DNA of 64,000 nucleotides from Chalara sp. BL73 (GCA_918026815.1 CAKJVC010000012.1:1302001-1366000); one strand, 5' to 3'; numbered from the stretch's first letter, positions 10,370-22,075 are shown. Numbers and translations are program-made. Notes: generated by a model not told the origin, from the letters alone.

Positions 10370-11710
10370 CTAGTGCCCGCTGACCGACGCACCTGCCTTT
10401 CGCCTGCGATACTCTCTGCCAAAACTCTCTTTGAAAATAGACCTGATTCTAAGTTCGACAAAGCGATCTATATCGTGGTCATCTAAGCCAAAACTCCTAG
10501 GGCCTACCAAGATTTCCTAGACGATGTAATGACGGAGCACAAAATTCCCATGCCCGAGATCCAATCTGGTAAAATTTCGCATCCTTGCTTTCTTCCACTC
10601 TCTGGTCCTGAACAAAGACCGGCTTTGCTATCCTCTCAGTCCAGTGAGCCGGGAGGTGCTCGAACGGCTGTTCTAATATCCACTTTAACGTTTTAGGGAT
10701 GTAATACGATACAGATGCATAAACCACTCCACGAGTACCTGAATGGACGTGTTGAAGCAAATTTTCGCAGCCAGATCCACCGGAATCTTATCAAGGATGT
10801 TTGTTGAGCAGGTTAGGTCTAAGGACCATACCTAAAGTCTATTGTAGGCACCTGCAGGCACCAGTAGGCACCTGTAGGCATCAGTGTGTTGACATGTGGG
10901 TATCGCACCTCTATAAGTAGAGGGATTCTCTCCTGTAGTTTAGGTTCTACAACCTTCAGCAATTGATACTCGTTTGCCCTATACTCTCTGAAGGCCACGT
11001 GACTCTTTCTATTTGAACAATGTTACTACTATTAGTTAGTGTATACCATATATTTTTTTCTCCTATTGGCTGCATTAAGCGGGCATAGAGTGTGGAGATA
11101 AAAAATAATCCCCGCGGACCGTATATTTCATAAAGTTGAGCAATAGCAGGTCCGATGCTAGTAAGTCGCAAGAGTAGAATCGGCAAATCAGGATATCGTG
11201 CCGTCATTAGCCGCTCCAGTAGCTGCTTTGAATATGCGCAAGCCTATAGGAATCCCTGCAGATATCTTGTTGTGCCAGTCTGTAAAATTTCTTTGAGCTC
11301 TCCTTCCGCATCATCGGGGCTGGACAGGTAGTACAATTTCTCGTCCACAGGACCGTCAGGAAAGAAAGAGTTCGCATATGCACTGGAAATTTGGACAAAG
11401 CGCTGGAGTCGAGTCATCTTCATGGCCGAGGCACCTAATTGAAATGCAGGCAAGCAGTTGTCCAAGACGACTTTAAGGAAAAGCGCTCGAAAACCGATGT
11501 TTGCAGCGGCATGGATAATTATAGTGACTTCTTTCTTAATCCTGTGAAGAGTTTCAATGCTAACACCGAAGCACTTTTTCGTCATGTCACCAGGAACAAG
11601 AACAATATTTCCGACTCTTGTCCGATCTGCAATATGTCGAAACTGCTGAAGCATGGTCTATTTCCATCGTTCTAGAGCTCTGCTCTCGGATCCATAACTA
11701 GGACATATAG
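10370..11710 (-). pseudogene. Terminal reductase (NAD-binding 4/male-sterility type) fragment of an NRPS-like or acyl-reductase enzyme
   Basis: The minus strand gives in order: ALERW, a TAG, MLQQFRHIADR, NIVLVPGDMTK, IIIHAAANIGF, RFVQISSAYAN, then in a new frame YSKQLLERLMTARYPDLP and LTSIGPAIAQ. An LTR follows, then DKIPVDLAAKI, LQHVHSGTRGVV and FGLDDHDIDRFVELR. This is the order of thioester-reductase domains that release fatty or peptidyl chains as aldehydes using NADPH. The adenylation and carrier domains are absent upstream, where another LTR (11739-11966) lies. At least two frameshifts, one stop and one LTR insertion kill it. Confidence 0.7.
10802..10961. mobile_element. Probable solo LTR (family D)
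   Basis: A 160-bp insertion in the reductase pseudogene, beginning TGTTGAGCAGG and ending CTTCAGCA, with a TATA-like CTATAAGTAGAGG and an internal GGCACC(T)G(C/T)AGGCA repeat. The host coding frame resumes on both sides. No target duplication is clear and no second copy is in the window, so the boundaries are approximate. Confidence 0.5.
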
Positions 11711-11738
11711 TCGCTGTACATCAAGCACAATGCTAAGT

Positions 11739-11966
11739 GTTTGCATCACTTCCGTGATACTTTTTCGTATTGATGACTTGCAATTGCTTAAGTCGGTTAC
11801 CCACGGGGCACGTAGCACCGCGATCTCAGCGCAGTGCCATATATGCTTGTTGTTGGTGGTGACTTGTTCTTGTATTCTTCTAAGTTCTAATCTGCGTACG
11901 AGAACTTAAATACATTCATATGGTGGTCTGTACATTGTGGGGCATTCATATGACTTTATACCAACA
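11739..11966 (-). mobile_element. Solo LTR, family E
   Basis: On the minus strand it begins TGTTGGTATAAAG and ends GATGCAAACA (228 bp), with TATTTAAG as a likely TATA box. Flanks CTAAG and CTTAG are a target duplication with one mismatch. A 226-bp sibling lies at 37780-38005 and partial copies at 22420-22575 and 48591-48712. The core word GGGTAACCGACTTAAGCAAT is shared by the first three. Confidence 0.75.
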
Positions 11967-12882
11967 CTTAGGTACTATTTGTGATATGTGACAGTCCTAA
12001 TTATGTCCTTTTTTTACCTACTGCTTCTGGCTCTCGACCTTCTAACCCGCCAGATGAATCGTTCTTAAGTACTAAAGGCCAAGATCGGCACGACTCGGCT
12101 ACGAGGATTGAACAGCAATGCGAGAAGATTCGGGATTTTGAGCTTGCGGCCGAGGAGCGCAGGCGAGCTGATGAAGTTCGTTCCTACCAACAAAAGCCTC
12201 AAATCCAATCCGGACCCTCAAACACCACTGGCCCTCACTATACGTATGCTGCAGTTTCCGTGGTATTTGTGGGGCTACGGTGAGCTTTTGGTGCGAGAGG
12301 AGAAGGGATTTGGTTAGCGTCAATGTGGGGATTTTGACAGCGCAGGAGGGAGCGGTGGCGAGATAGTTGGAGTGGGAATGGAGACGGGTTACGTCGAGGG
12401 AGGAGGCTGTGGATGAGGAGGCACGTGGTGCTTGGGAGAGGGGGGGAAAGGTTGTGGAGAAGATTGGGATGTGTACGGTGGGAAGCGGCAATGAAAGGAG
12501 AACGGTAGCGACATAGCACTCTTACACCCAATATTCACAATACTGGAATTTGAAATACCAATTCCCCTTGAGCATCGGCCGAAACCCACGGGACTCATCC
12601 TGGACGAAACTATATCTGGTCAATTTGCCCGTTGAGGTTGTGGAGTGTTTGAAATATACGTACCGTGCAGTCATTACTTTTAGCAAACACTAGAGCTCCT
12701 TACTCTTATCAGGTGTCTTTGTGTGGTTGGGTTGACAGAGCCGGTGTTTCGTGCGTTGTGAGATGACTTGAGTTCGATTGTGCGAGATAGTGGCTGATGC
12801 AAACTTTGCCACGATGCCACTGAAGGTATGGAGAGTAAGCGATTGCTTCCATTTTGCATTTGGGGCCCAAGGTCATACTGAC
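11967..12882. other. Intergenic, no recognised gene
   Basis: A plus-strand frame (11981-12283) contains a charged, possibly coiled-coil piece (RIEQQCEKIRDFELAAEERR) but has no family match and no clear exon partners. Minus-strand frames at 12238-12598 are Pro/Ser-rich and unconvincing. The region also holds the 3' end of the gene ending at 12883. Confidence 0.35.
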
Positions 12883-15357
12883 TTATTCACTCGACGCGAT
12901 GCTACTACCCGTACTTGATGATCCACTAGTGGCGGAGGCTGCACTACTACTATAGTGACGACCGCCATGACGCCTCCTATGCCGGCCACCGCTCTCATTG
13001 ACAGTCAGTCCATGGACAACACCATTACGTGCCAGCATTCCTCCATTCACAGTAAAATTACGGCACACCATGAACGCTCTCATTGCTGCGTTCTCCTGAG
13101 CTAATCCATCGGACTCGTACGCGAGATCTGTTTGATACTCGCGGCCGTTGACGAGGACCAGGCAGGCGAAACCTGATGAAGTCATGTACGTCTCGTACAA
13201 GGGGTCTCTCCACCCGCGACGTCGGCACAAACCTGTCTCATATGTCAGTCAACCAATTTCTTCGCTTTATTCTGTAAATTCATAGGTGTTCGCCTCTATC
13301 AAATAGTCAACAGGATACGGGAAGTGACGTACCTTCTAGGTATGCCATGTAGAAGCCCCTACGCAGGTTTGTTGGCTTATTTGTGGAATTTGTATTCGAT
13401 ACCGTGCTAGTATCATTGCCACTACTCTGGCCAACCAAACGGGAAGCAAGACTCTCCTGCCGCCGATCGCAAGATTCGTGATTAATTGAGTTTTCTTCAA
13501 TGCCCGTAGTCTTCGCGTCTTCCACAGGTTTCTTAGGTAAAATTCCTGCCGGTGAGTCATTCCCCTCAATGCTCTCCAAGGTGGTATTTCTCTTCGAGTC
13601 AGCGGAAGCAAACATCGTATCCACCACCGGTTCTATTTCTCTTAGTGATACCGAGCATCCATCCTGTGCATTCGATTCTGAGGCAGTTGAGATCTCAGGG
13701 ATCGCTGAAGCAGCGGTCTTATCCAGGAAGGCCTCTTTAGTTGTTGTCAATTCTGCAGTAGGATACAGTTCTAGATCTAATCCAAATCGAGTCTTTGCGT
13801 CTTCAAGAATCTGATACATAGGAACAATATGTGCCGCCCCAGATTCCGGACTGCCAGCCACAATGTGGCCAAACACGTCGCCACTCTGAGCATCAACTAC
13901 CCAGGACCCACAGTCTCCGTTAGTCAATTTACCCTCGAATCTGACTGTCCACAATTCTTGAACTTTAGTAGAGTCAGGTATGGTAGTGTACGATGGGGTT
14001 CCTGATATAACCCCTTTCCGAAATCCAGAAGACCCAGTGAAGCTCAGGACATTCGACTCCCGAAGGTTGACCACAATTCCACGGAGAGGAGGGTGATACA
14101 AATCAGATTGGCTGCGTAGTGAAATCGGCTTAAAATCTCTAGAACAGTGATTTATCTCGATCAAGGCGTAATCAATTTCAGGATGTGAGTGGTTTTCAAG
14201 TGGGCTGAGCCGACAGCCAACAAAGACCGACAGATCCTCTGGTGACTGGCTCGCAACTCTTGGCACTGGCTTGTAATAACTTGGACGTCGGACGTCTTCG
14301 TAATCTTCCTCTGCGTTTCCATCAGCTAAGGCGCTGTCCTGGGGCGATCGGCGTTCCAAATAATCCACACTAGATCCAGAGCCGTCGGAGTCAGAGAGCT
14401 CTGGCGTGATGCTTCCTCTACTAGTCGTCTCAATGCAGTCGAGGTCATCCTCAGAGTTTCCTCCGGAGTCGCTTCTCTGGCCAATATCGAACTCGAAACT
14501 CTCATCTAGGCAATCTCTGAGTTAGTTATATCAAGAAACCGTTCGTGTTCACGCAAGCTAAGTGACTTTCTAGCCCTTGAGAACTCGGTGGTGCTAGAGA
14601 AGGAGAGCATTTCCAAATGAATAACCTCAATATGCATACCTTCAACTAGATCGAGTACATCTAAGGCGGATTCCGCGGCTGTTGTGAACGCGTGGCCGGC
14701 GGTAAGGTAAAAACGTCTTTCACCCGATCTCAAAATACCACCAGCGGTGGCTCTTTTTACGGATGCGAGGACTTTTTCTTTGTCGTAGGAAGGTACTGCG
14801 ATTGACATTCCCCAAAACCCTGTTGGATGCTCAGTGAAGGCAAGCATCCCCGTATATATATCCTCTTTTAGACTTTGGATACCTCTAGGATTTACCTCCA
14901 GGTCGGATAGGCTAAGAATTATGGATTCAAATGATAGGCCGGCTAATTGCACAAGTAGATCGAAATCCGGGGGCTGTGAAGAGTCTCCTACTCTCACGTT
15001 CTGATATTTGTCTAGAATCCCGCTATCCTCTATCGCCTTTCTCACTTGTTTCCGGGATTGCAAATCCCTGCAACAGAACATAATTGTCGGCTCAGATGTT
15101 TCCCTGGTTCGGCCGATCATATAAACTGTCCATGTCACTGGATAAGGAACTGGGTCACTGTACTTTTCCAGATACTCCTTGATTTGGCCTGCGATCTGAA
15201 TAAATGTCTCACGAGCTTTGCCTACTGCTTCCCAACATGAAAATTCTTTACTCATTTTACGATAAAATATACCAGTCGAGTCCTGGGAGTTAGGCCACTT
15301 GCAATTGTTCTTCTTGTACCTCTTCGGCCAAGTAATTATGCTTCTTCCGACCGGCAT
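12883..15357 (-). CDS. Trypsin-like peptidase-fold protein with Cys nucleophile position (774 aa)
   Basis: Three exons on the minus strand: 14567-15357, 13333-14516 and 12883-13232 (2325 nt). The 100-bp second intron has GTACGT and ACAG ends. The 50-bp first intron uses GTCACT..CAG with a CTAAC branch site and is the only phase-compatible join. The family pattern is a chymotrypsin-like triad: His222 in LTAGHAF, Asp379 in IDYALIEI, and GDCGSWVVD with Cys466 where serine is usual. The N-terminal 190 residues contain conserved WPNSQDSTGIFYR and FCCRDLQSRKQVRKAIEDSG. The last roughly 115 residues form a separate conserved tail (YMTSSGFACLVLVNGREYQT, AQENAAMRAFMVCRNF) resembling a double-stranded-RNA-binding-like fold, then a Ser-rich end. 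A regulatory or processing protease is a guess; an inactive fold is possible. If the first intron is wrong there is a frameshift at about 14540. Confidence 0.72.
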
Positions 15358-16159
15358 AGCGCTGCACTCTGGTGTTCCCTCAATGTATATTCCCCCGAGA
15401 GGATAAATCGCATTGAAGTCTTGAAATTGGTAGTTTATATATTGTTGCGAATATGCGTCGATAACAGATAAGGCTGAATGGATAATGAGGCGAGACGGTT
15501 TGCAAAACCAGAATACGAGGATGGAAACCCCACAATTGACAACGCGGCATGTTTGGGTGGTGTTGTGGAGGCGCAGCTCTCATCATAATGCCGTGCCGCG
15601 CCCAGGCAATGCAGGAATGAGCCTTAAAATCTGCCTCCGACGCTGTGTAACCAAGCTATACAATGTACGGCGTATCAAGGGAAATGTTTTGTCTCACTGC
15701 CTTGGTTCTGCCACCAGTCAAATCATTTGGCCAATACAAAATTATCCCCGCGAGCGAAGGCGGTGAGATAATACTTATCCTCTTACCTCCGTAGTTTTAG
15801 CGAGCCAGTTAATTGAAGGTAATTAAGCCTCGAGCAGGGCATCGACAAGGTCCTTAACCAGGCTTTACAAGGAATCTTCTAGGGATTAGGGGCACGTCGC
15901 ATATGTTTCTAAGAAAACAGTGTATTTGCAGGGATTAGTTGATGCCAGGGCCCCAACAACTATTTCCCTTGAACTCGGCAGCCGCAATCTGCACCACTGT
16001 GACTTGTCTTAGCAGCTGCAGAGTTATAGAGGCTTCTTCTAGCTTTCCACTTTGACAAATCCTACGGACCAGCCGGTACAAACCCAGCACTCGAAACGCA
16101 AATCACGGCTCGGCCAAAGAAGCTCTCGTGTAGGAGCCTACCAAACAATAAGCAGTCAA
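15358..16159. other. Intergenic between divergent genes
   Basis: Shared upstream region of the peptidase-fold gene (minus) and the 357-aa membrane-protein gene (plus). An open frame at 15485-15766 lacks family resemblance. No repeats recognised. Confidence 0.4.
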
Positions 16160-17291
16160 ATGGATCTGCACGAAACGCAGATAACAATGGCAACTACCAA
16201 TTCTCTAGATGGCTTCATCCATCTTGCTCCAATCCCTCTAGATACTAAATGCGAGATTCTACGCCACCTATGGGGCTTTGACACTTGTCGATCAAATTCC
16301 TATGATAGCTTCCTGGACTATAATTCTTATTTTAGCTACTACACCTCGCAATGCAGCGACGCTCTGCATGATGGGGGAAGACATGTCTCTGTGAGGACGC
16401 ATAAGGACATCATAGAAATAGCGCATCATCTTAAGAACTCAGTGTCCCGCGATTCGGTCAAGCAAATTCTGAGGTCCAAATTACCCCTGCTGAGCCCCGC
16501 CAAAGAAAGCGAACTTCTTGATGGATCAATTGACCTTGTGGCAAGGCTACTATTCATGGTGGAATTTGGGTCTCTCCAATATGGATTTACAGGTGGGAGA
16601 CAAGTAGTATGGACAGAAGGCACCTTGAGGGGGTGCGTTGCCAAGTATTTTAGAGCTCCACAGGCTCTGAAGCAGGAGCATGTGAAGTTGGAAAGGATGT
16701 TCAACGCCTGGAATCTAGAACGAATTGCTGGAATACGAATTCAATGGACCAATAACTTGGCTGAGCATCTAAGTCTGGTTGATGATGATAGGAAAGTGGC
16801 AGTCTTCCATCACGCGTCATTTCTGGAATGCCAGCGGCAGAGGTATTGTTTCAACCACGCCCGCCTCGTCTTTGATTGTAATTTTTCTGACTTTACACAG
16901 CACCTTATTCCCTGCAGGGCTGATCGACGAAACGTTACGAACGCTTGCTCTTCTCTTCCCAGGAACAGACAAAGGTTGCAAGAAATGGTTTATGAAACTT
17001 TCTAGCTCCCAGAAACTTGATCCGAAAGCCATCAAATGCGGCCGTCTTAGGGTAGATGATCGACGCATCGAGAACTTTCAATTCTGGCATGATCGATTGG
17101 TAACACTGAAGCAACTTTTTGATGAGGCAGAACCAGAGACTCTTACCCAATGGTGGTGTGACAGACGAAAGAGGGTGCAGTGGTACACATTCTGGATCGC
17201 GGCGATGGTTCTCGCGCTTACAATCTTCTTCGGCGTTGTGCAATGTATTGAGGGAGCTCTGCAAGTCCACAAGGCTTATAACCCACCATAA
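16160..17291 (+). CDS. Fungal protein of unknown function with C-terminal TM segment (357 aa)
   Basis: Exons 16160-16842 and 16901-17291 flank a 58-bp intron (GTATTG..ACACAG); the joined length is 1074 nt. The start is the first ATG in frame; the frame extends upstream without an ATG, and a second ATG at 16187 is also possible. The C-terminal half has a pattern recurrent in Pezizomycotina: LIDETLRTLALLFPG, WFMKLSSS, FQFWHDRLVTLKQLFDEAEP, LTQWWCDRRKRVQWYTFW,  then a single hydrophobic span (AAMVLALTIFFGVVQ, residues about 324-342) and GALQVHKAY. It is probably a tail-anchored membrane protein. Function is unknown. Confidence 0.72.
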
Positions 17292-17599
17292 GCGGGCTTG
17301 AACTTCTCAGTGCCTATAGAATAAGTAGTGGTTGAGGACGGATCGAATGTAGCGTAACTTTCCTGCTCGTTCCAAAAAACGTGACGAAATCGGCAACTTT
17401 ATAGGCGCCTCTTTATATAGTTTAATCGCAGCAAAGCAATTTGTAAGCCTAATTTCCCTGGAAATTCCGGTCATCTATTGCTGGAGCAAAGGTGGAAGAG
17501 GTCGCTTAACATCATCTGAAAGTCTGTTCGTGAACAGCCACATTACCAAGGTCAACTATCACGGCGAAGAAATACAACATCTCCGTTTACTACGACTTC
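17292..17599. other. Intergenic
   Basis: Contains the 3' side of the 357-aa gene and the region where the SET/TPR pseudogene loses homology. Nothing else recognised. Confidence 0.35.
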
Positions 17600-18369
17600 G
17601 GATGGTATGAGCCTCTTCTACTGTTGGAGAGTAGTCGAGGGCTCTGGCATAGCTGTCACGGCCTTGATTTGTAATACCGGAAATTTAGCGGAAAACTTAC
17701 TGTTCAATGGCATTGTTGTACTTGGACTCGTTAAAGTAATCGTTGCCCTTGGCCTTCCAAGCAAGAGCAGAGTTGTGATTCTGTCACCTGCCAGCCATTT
17801 GGCGCTTGCTTATCATGTGCTAGAAGATATATGACGTCGGAGAGGTGATCGACACGAACCCCATAATCTCCATCGACCATTAACTTTAAGTATGGTTCCT
17901 TGACAATTAGAATAGTTCCTTCTCCGAGAATCTCCTCCGTGGCGCACTTATTCTCGGGTACTTGATAATACAGCTGCAACATGAGAACGTCCTTCTTCTC
18001 ATCTTCCGCAATGACCATGACTGCAGTCATTCTATCTGGCGGGGTAATCGAGCGAAGTAGAAGGTAGGTGCCGCTATGATGCGTTTTAAGAAGAAGATCT
18101 TTGATCATGACTTTTGTCAATTCGCATAAGGGACTTGAGCAAGGAGTGTAGGCGGGGGGAACATGGGATGATCGTATGTGGAAGTTATTTGAGTCAGCTC
18201 TACCCTGTCTCATCATCAGTCGAAACCTGAACTGAAGTATAAGTTCATCCCGTGACTTCCTCCCCTTGAAATGCTGGCCCTTGTAAGACAGTGCATCTCT
18301 AAGACTCTGTTTCTGCTTGAGCAGGAGTTCAAAGAACTGTGGAGTGTCAGAGATATCGTGAACGTCCAT
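17600..18369 (-). pseudogene. N-terminal fragment of a TPR/SET-domain (SMYD-like) gene
   Basis: From ATG 18369 the minus strand reads MDVHDISDTPQFFELLLKQK, a block seen in fungal TPR-SET proteins, continuing through RGRADSNNF-like, HHSGTYLLLRSITPPDRMTA and YGVRVDHLSDVIYL. A frameshift near 17760 moves the frame to LAWKAKGNDYFNESKYNNAIE, the first TPR. A 48-bp intron (17653-17700, GTAAGT..CAG) leads to ALDYSPTVEEAHTIR, after which homology stops. The rest of the TPRs and the whole SET methyltransferase domain are missing, so this is a truncated, frameshifted relic. Confidence 0.65.
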
Positions 18370-19020
18370 GATGTTGAAAATAAATGAGATGGTCACAGGA
18401 AGTCAGACATGCAAGGCGCCTGTGCAAATTAATGCGTTGTCACAAATTAAGACCAGCCGCGACAATCGAACGCACCTCATCTTTCTATCTCAACTCTGTT
18501 AGCCAGCCAATTATAGAAAATCCTATTACGGTTTTCGGTCAACTTTACGCGAAAGACAACCGCAGGGGTGAACTGGTAATAAAGTCCGGAAATAGGCCAG
18601 TTTATGGAGGAGATGGCCCAGAACTGGGCCTTAATGTAAATTCTTGGTGCTGGCCGCCTCCGATCCTACTCGAGCCAGCCCGCGTAGCCAGTATGGCAGG
18701 GGTTGTGGCTGGCATCAAGGTATACAGACCCAGACAAAAAATGGAGCAATAAATAATACATGTAGTGGTAAATCCTTTGAAGCGCAGCTTTTGCTTGAGG
18801 TATTGGCCTGTCATACTTTTAGATACCGAACCGCACACTACTTAGCACGGATCACCCGACTTTGACTGATTATTGCTATGTTAGGAAGAAAAGTTTCTTT
18901 TCATTAATATCCGCAAGTATTTTACACTGCTGGCGAAGGAGTTCCCACAGAGCTGCGTCGACAACAAAATACATCTCTCGCACGAAGGAAGCTTGGAAGA
19001 TCGAACTCTTGAACAAGTCA
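18370..19020. other. Intergenic, between minus-strand genes
   Basis: Holds the upstream region of the SET/TPR relic and the 3' end of the HET gene. A plus-strand ORF at 18384-18752 (122 aa) has no recognisable feature and is probably chance. Confidence 0.35.
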
Positions 19021-21864
19021 TTAATCCACGCACCACTTTTGATTTTTCGAAAGCGCTACAACTGGCGAAGACAGGCACAACCAGATATTCACAGTATGTT
19101 CCATAAAAAAGGCGACATCTCCAATCGAAGCGCGAGTGTTCCAGTCTTTACGACGTTCCTCGCTGGAATTGACCCATACTAGGTGCTGTGGACTTTTGTT
19201 CTTCAAGATGGTTGCAATATTATACGACATCACAGCCGCGTCGTCAAGCTCTGTCGTGATTATTGATTTAAGCTCGGCAAAGTCCTGCGGCGATACGGCC
19301 TTGGAGAGGTCGAGCTTCATCGTCGGATACGGTTCAATGCCAGATCTCGCCAGGATTTCTCGTACCTTTAACCCTGCGGCGAACATTTTTTCGACCGGAG
19401 CCTCCGAACGTGCGACCTTGACATGATAAAGCGAGTGGATGTAGATCGTCCCGTTGTCTGTTTTACGGATCGATCCTAGCAGGGCTGGCTTTTGCCTGAG
19501 AATGATGTTCCCAGGGTTTACCTCCTCTGAGAAGAGAATGGCGAATTCGTCTCCGTACTCGAAGCCCGCAGCTGTATCATAGACTGGGCCGACGATTTGT
19601 AAGTCGTACCATTTGTAAATCTCCTCTGAGATGTCGTAAATGATACACGTCGGCCGGGTACCTAGCCCTGAGGTGCCTGATTGTTTCTGAAGCGTCGGGT
19701 CTGTCAGCTTTTCGATGCCTATGTTGGACCTTCCTAGTTCCACAGGAATGATGGATTGCAGAGTGAAACCTTGCATCGAAACTATGAGTCCTTCTCCTTT
19801 TGGATCAACAGTGGCGACCGCGTTGATATCTAGTATAGGGAAACCCAGATGCGAAGTTCGGATAAATGTAGACTGCGCCCATCGATAGCCCTTTTGAGTT
19901 AATCTGGGCGCCCCGTTGAAGATAATTCCAGGAGGCACAACAGGCCATTGTTTCCACATTGCCGTCATTCGAAGAGATGCGCAATCCGGATCATCAGACG
20001 GGAAGTCCAGAATCGGTTTAAGATCAAGATCCATAAGTGTGGAGATACAGATCGCTTCGTCTGACGCCCAACTAGTTGACCTTCCGCCCAAGCCAGCCAT
20101 GAGCGTATGTAGGCCGAAGAGAGTGTCAATGCTCCTTTTGTTATAGGATGTTGGGACTTCGTACTTGAAAATACGTAAGCCATCCAGCTTTCCGAACAAG
20201 AAACCTTGAAACAGTTCTTTGCTCAGCATTTTAGACGCCGATTCTAGACGCTCTTGTCGAAACTGCGTGCTCAGATTTTCAAGATTGACGGCCTTGTCTT
20301 TGAACTGAAACCACACCTGCTTTGCCAACCTTGCCTCCTGCAACGTCCAAAGCCGTGTCATCCAAGTCGTCCGGTAAATTTGCATCAGCTGCTCCAGCTT
20401 TGAGATGCCTCTAGTAGAGAGCGAACACAGGTTCTGGTCCAGAACAAGGACCTTCGAGGCCCTTTCGTAGGTAGACCGCATCCTCATTATCGCAGTTCGT
20501 CGGGACTCCTTCGGTTCTAATGGGCAACAAAGAGTGTCCATCCAGAATGGCATTGGTTTTTGATGAGTATCGGTCTGTGAAGCTAGCTCATTGACATATT
20601 TTTGAATTCGTTGCAGCTGACATCTGGGAAGAGAGTTCTGTTTGGGGTTTCCCATCCCGTGCGACCATACATGGGAAATTGCAATGAAGCTGGGATCAGA
20701 CACGGCATCCAGAACCTCAATGGACATTTCATCACCACCATCTATAGGGATCGTGGCCAACGGAAAGGTTTCCGTGTCGCTGCTCAAAACCGCCGATGCA
20801 ATTTCCGGATCTAAATGAAGATGGGAACAACTACACGATCTGCCTTGGTCAGGCGCATGTGCGACTTTGTATTTTTCTGGATCAAGCTGATATGCAACGC
20901 ATATATCTTCTGAGCATTTTGAATGGTCTTCGTTGGTTTGACTTGATTTAAGGTAAGTCCCAAAGAAATCAACTGCTAGCGTACGGCTCGCTTCTCGCCA
21001 AAACTGTGCGGCAGTACGTGGGCACCATTTGAGAGTTTTCAAAATCTTACGGTTATAGTGAGTGAAGTCGGCGCCTCCTGTCCAGCTGCCTAAGTTGAAC
21101 CCACACAATTCGTAGGTTTCGGCGACCTCACCCTTGAAGACGATCGTCGTCAACGCTTTGGCTAGAAACTCATGAAGGGACGAGATGACAAAGACTGTCT
21201 TGGTATCGATGGCCTCGCAGAGAAATCCAATTATTGCTTTAGACCTTTGGAGGCACCGGTACGCCCGTTCAAACTGCGGTGATTTCCCCAGCGCATTCAA
21301 CTTTGTAATGGGAATCCCGTCGCGTTGCGCTGCCGTGTCAAATAGCGTTTGAATACCATCCCGGTTTGCGAGTCTGGCCTCACGATCCATCATGACGCCG
21401 TAGAACGGCTCCGGAATACCACGGACAAAGGTCGATCCTTTGAAATGAGTCTGAATGGTGAACCATCTCTCCAGGAGAGCATCCATGGACTTCTCAGTCA
21501 GTTTCAGAATAAATCGGCCATCATCCGTCGGGTCGAGATAGTTGGAAATATTCAGATAGCAACAAGTGACCTCAGCCAGTGTTCCAAAGAAAAGCCAACC
21601 AATCGCCATGCCCTCGAGTTCTTCGCGCGATTTCTGCATAAGCCATGCATGAAACCCCGCGTGCGCCCAGGCTTTGTTGGAGTAGGCACTGGAGTCATTC
21701 CAGAACTCTCCTCCACGATAACCGTAATGTTTTGGAAAGTTGTTCCAGTATATTCCTTCTTTGTATTCGTCCCATTCGGCCTGATACCAATATTTGGTGG
21801 GGTTGCTGAAAGTCACCTTGATGCGTGGAAATGCGATCTCTTTGGGAAGAGGAAGGTATTCCAT
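19021..21864 (-). CDS. HET-domain protein (947 aa, intronless)
   Basis: One uninterrupted frame from ATG 21864 to 19021. The three core HET motifs are visible in order: FIAISHVWSHG (393-403), PFWMDTLCCP (439-448) and RLWTLQEAR (504-512), with the conserved MRSTYERASKVLVLD between them. The first 390 residues are a separate conserved region (WVDGREFW-like GGEFWNDSSAYSNKAW, YYLDPTDDG-like segment, CSCSHLH Cys/His cluster near 344). The HET domain acts in fungal heterokaryon incompatibility and programmed cell death, probably through its TIR-like fold; which partner this one senses is unknown. It has no TM or signal peptide, so is likely cytoplasmic. A TGACTCA-containing hairpin lies 212 bp upstream of the ATG. 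Confidence 0.85.
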   Translation of the reverse strand: MEYLPLPKEIAFPRIKVTFSNPTKYWYQAEWDEYKEGIYWNNFPKHYGYRGGEFWNDSSAYSNKAWAHAGFHAWLMQKSREELEGMAIGWLFFGTLAEVTCCYLNISNYLDPTDDGRFILKLTEKSMDALLERWFTIQTHFKGSTFVRGIPEPFYGVMMDREARLANRDGIQTLFDTAAQRDGIPITKLNALGKSPQFERAYRCLQRSKAIIGFLCEAIDTKTVFVISSLHEFLAKALTTIVFKGEVAETYELCGFNLGSWTGGADFTHYNRKILKTLKWCPRTAAQFWREASRTLAVDFFGTYLKSSQTNEDHSKCSEDICVAYQLDPEKYKVAHAPDQGRSCSCSHLHLDPEIASAVLSSDTETFPLATIPIDGGDEMSIEVLDAVSDPSFIAISHVWSHGMGNPKQNSLPRCQLQRIQKYVNELASQTDTHQKPMPFWMDTLCCPLEPKESRRTAIMRMRSTYERASKVLVLDQNLCSLSTRGISKLEQLMQIYRTTWMTRLWTLQEARLAKQVWFQFKDKAVNLENLSTQFRQERLESASKMLSKELFQGFLFGKLDGLRIFKYEVPTSYNKRSIDTLFGLHTLMAGLGGRSTSWASDEAICISTLMDLDLKPILDFPSDDPDCASLRMTAMWKQWPVVPPGIIFNGAPRLTQKGYRWAQSTFIRTSHLGFPILDINAVATVDPKGEGLIVSMQGFTLQSIIPVELGRSNIGIEKLTDPTLQKQSGTSGLGTRPTCIIYDISEEIYKWYDLQIVGPVYDTAAGFEYGDEFAILFSEEVNPGNIILRQKPALLGSIRKTDNGTIYIHSLYHVKVARSEAPVEKMFAAGLKVREILARSGIEPYPTMKLDLSKAVSPQDFAELKSIITTELDDAAVMSYNIATILKNKSPQHLVWVNSSEERRKDWNTRASIGDVAFFMEHTVNIWLCLSSPVVALSKNQKWCVD

Positions 21865-22075
21865 TGTGCTCGATGGATAATAGACTTTTGAAGCGAATGA
21901 TCACCCAGAGCCCTGCACCGAGGAAAGAGGCATGTAATTATAGACACACGACTGAGATTGTGATGGACATGCTCGAGTTAGAAGCACTTTTCTTTTTTCT
22001 AAGAACCACGTAGCAAACATTCATTGGGCTGGTCGGTTAATTTCTGCAAGAAGTAATCGTTCGGCTAACACCTGA

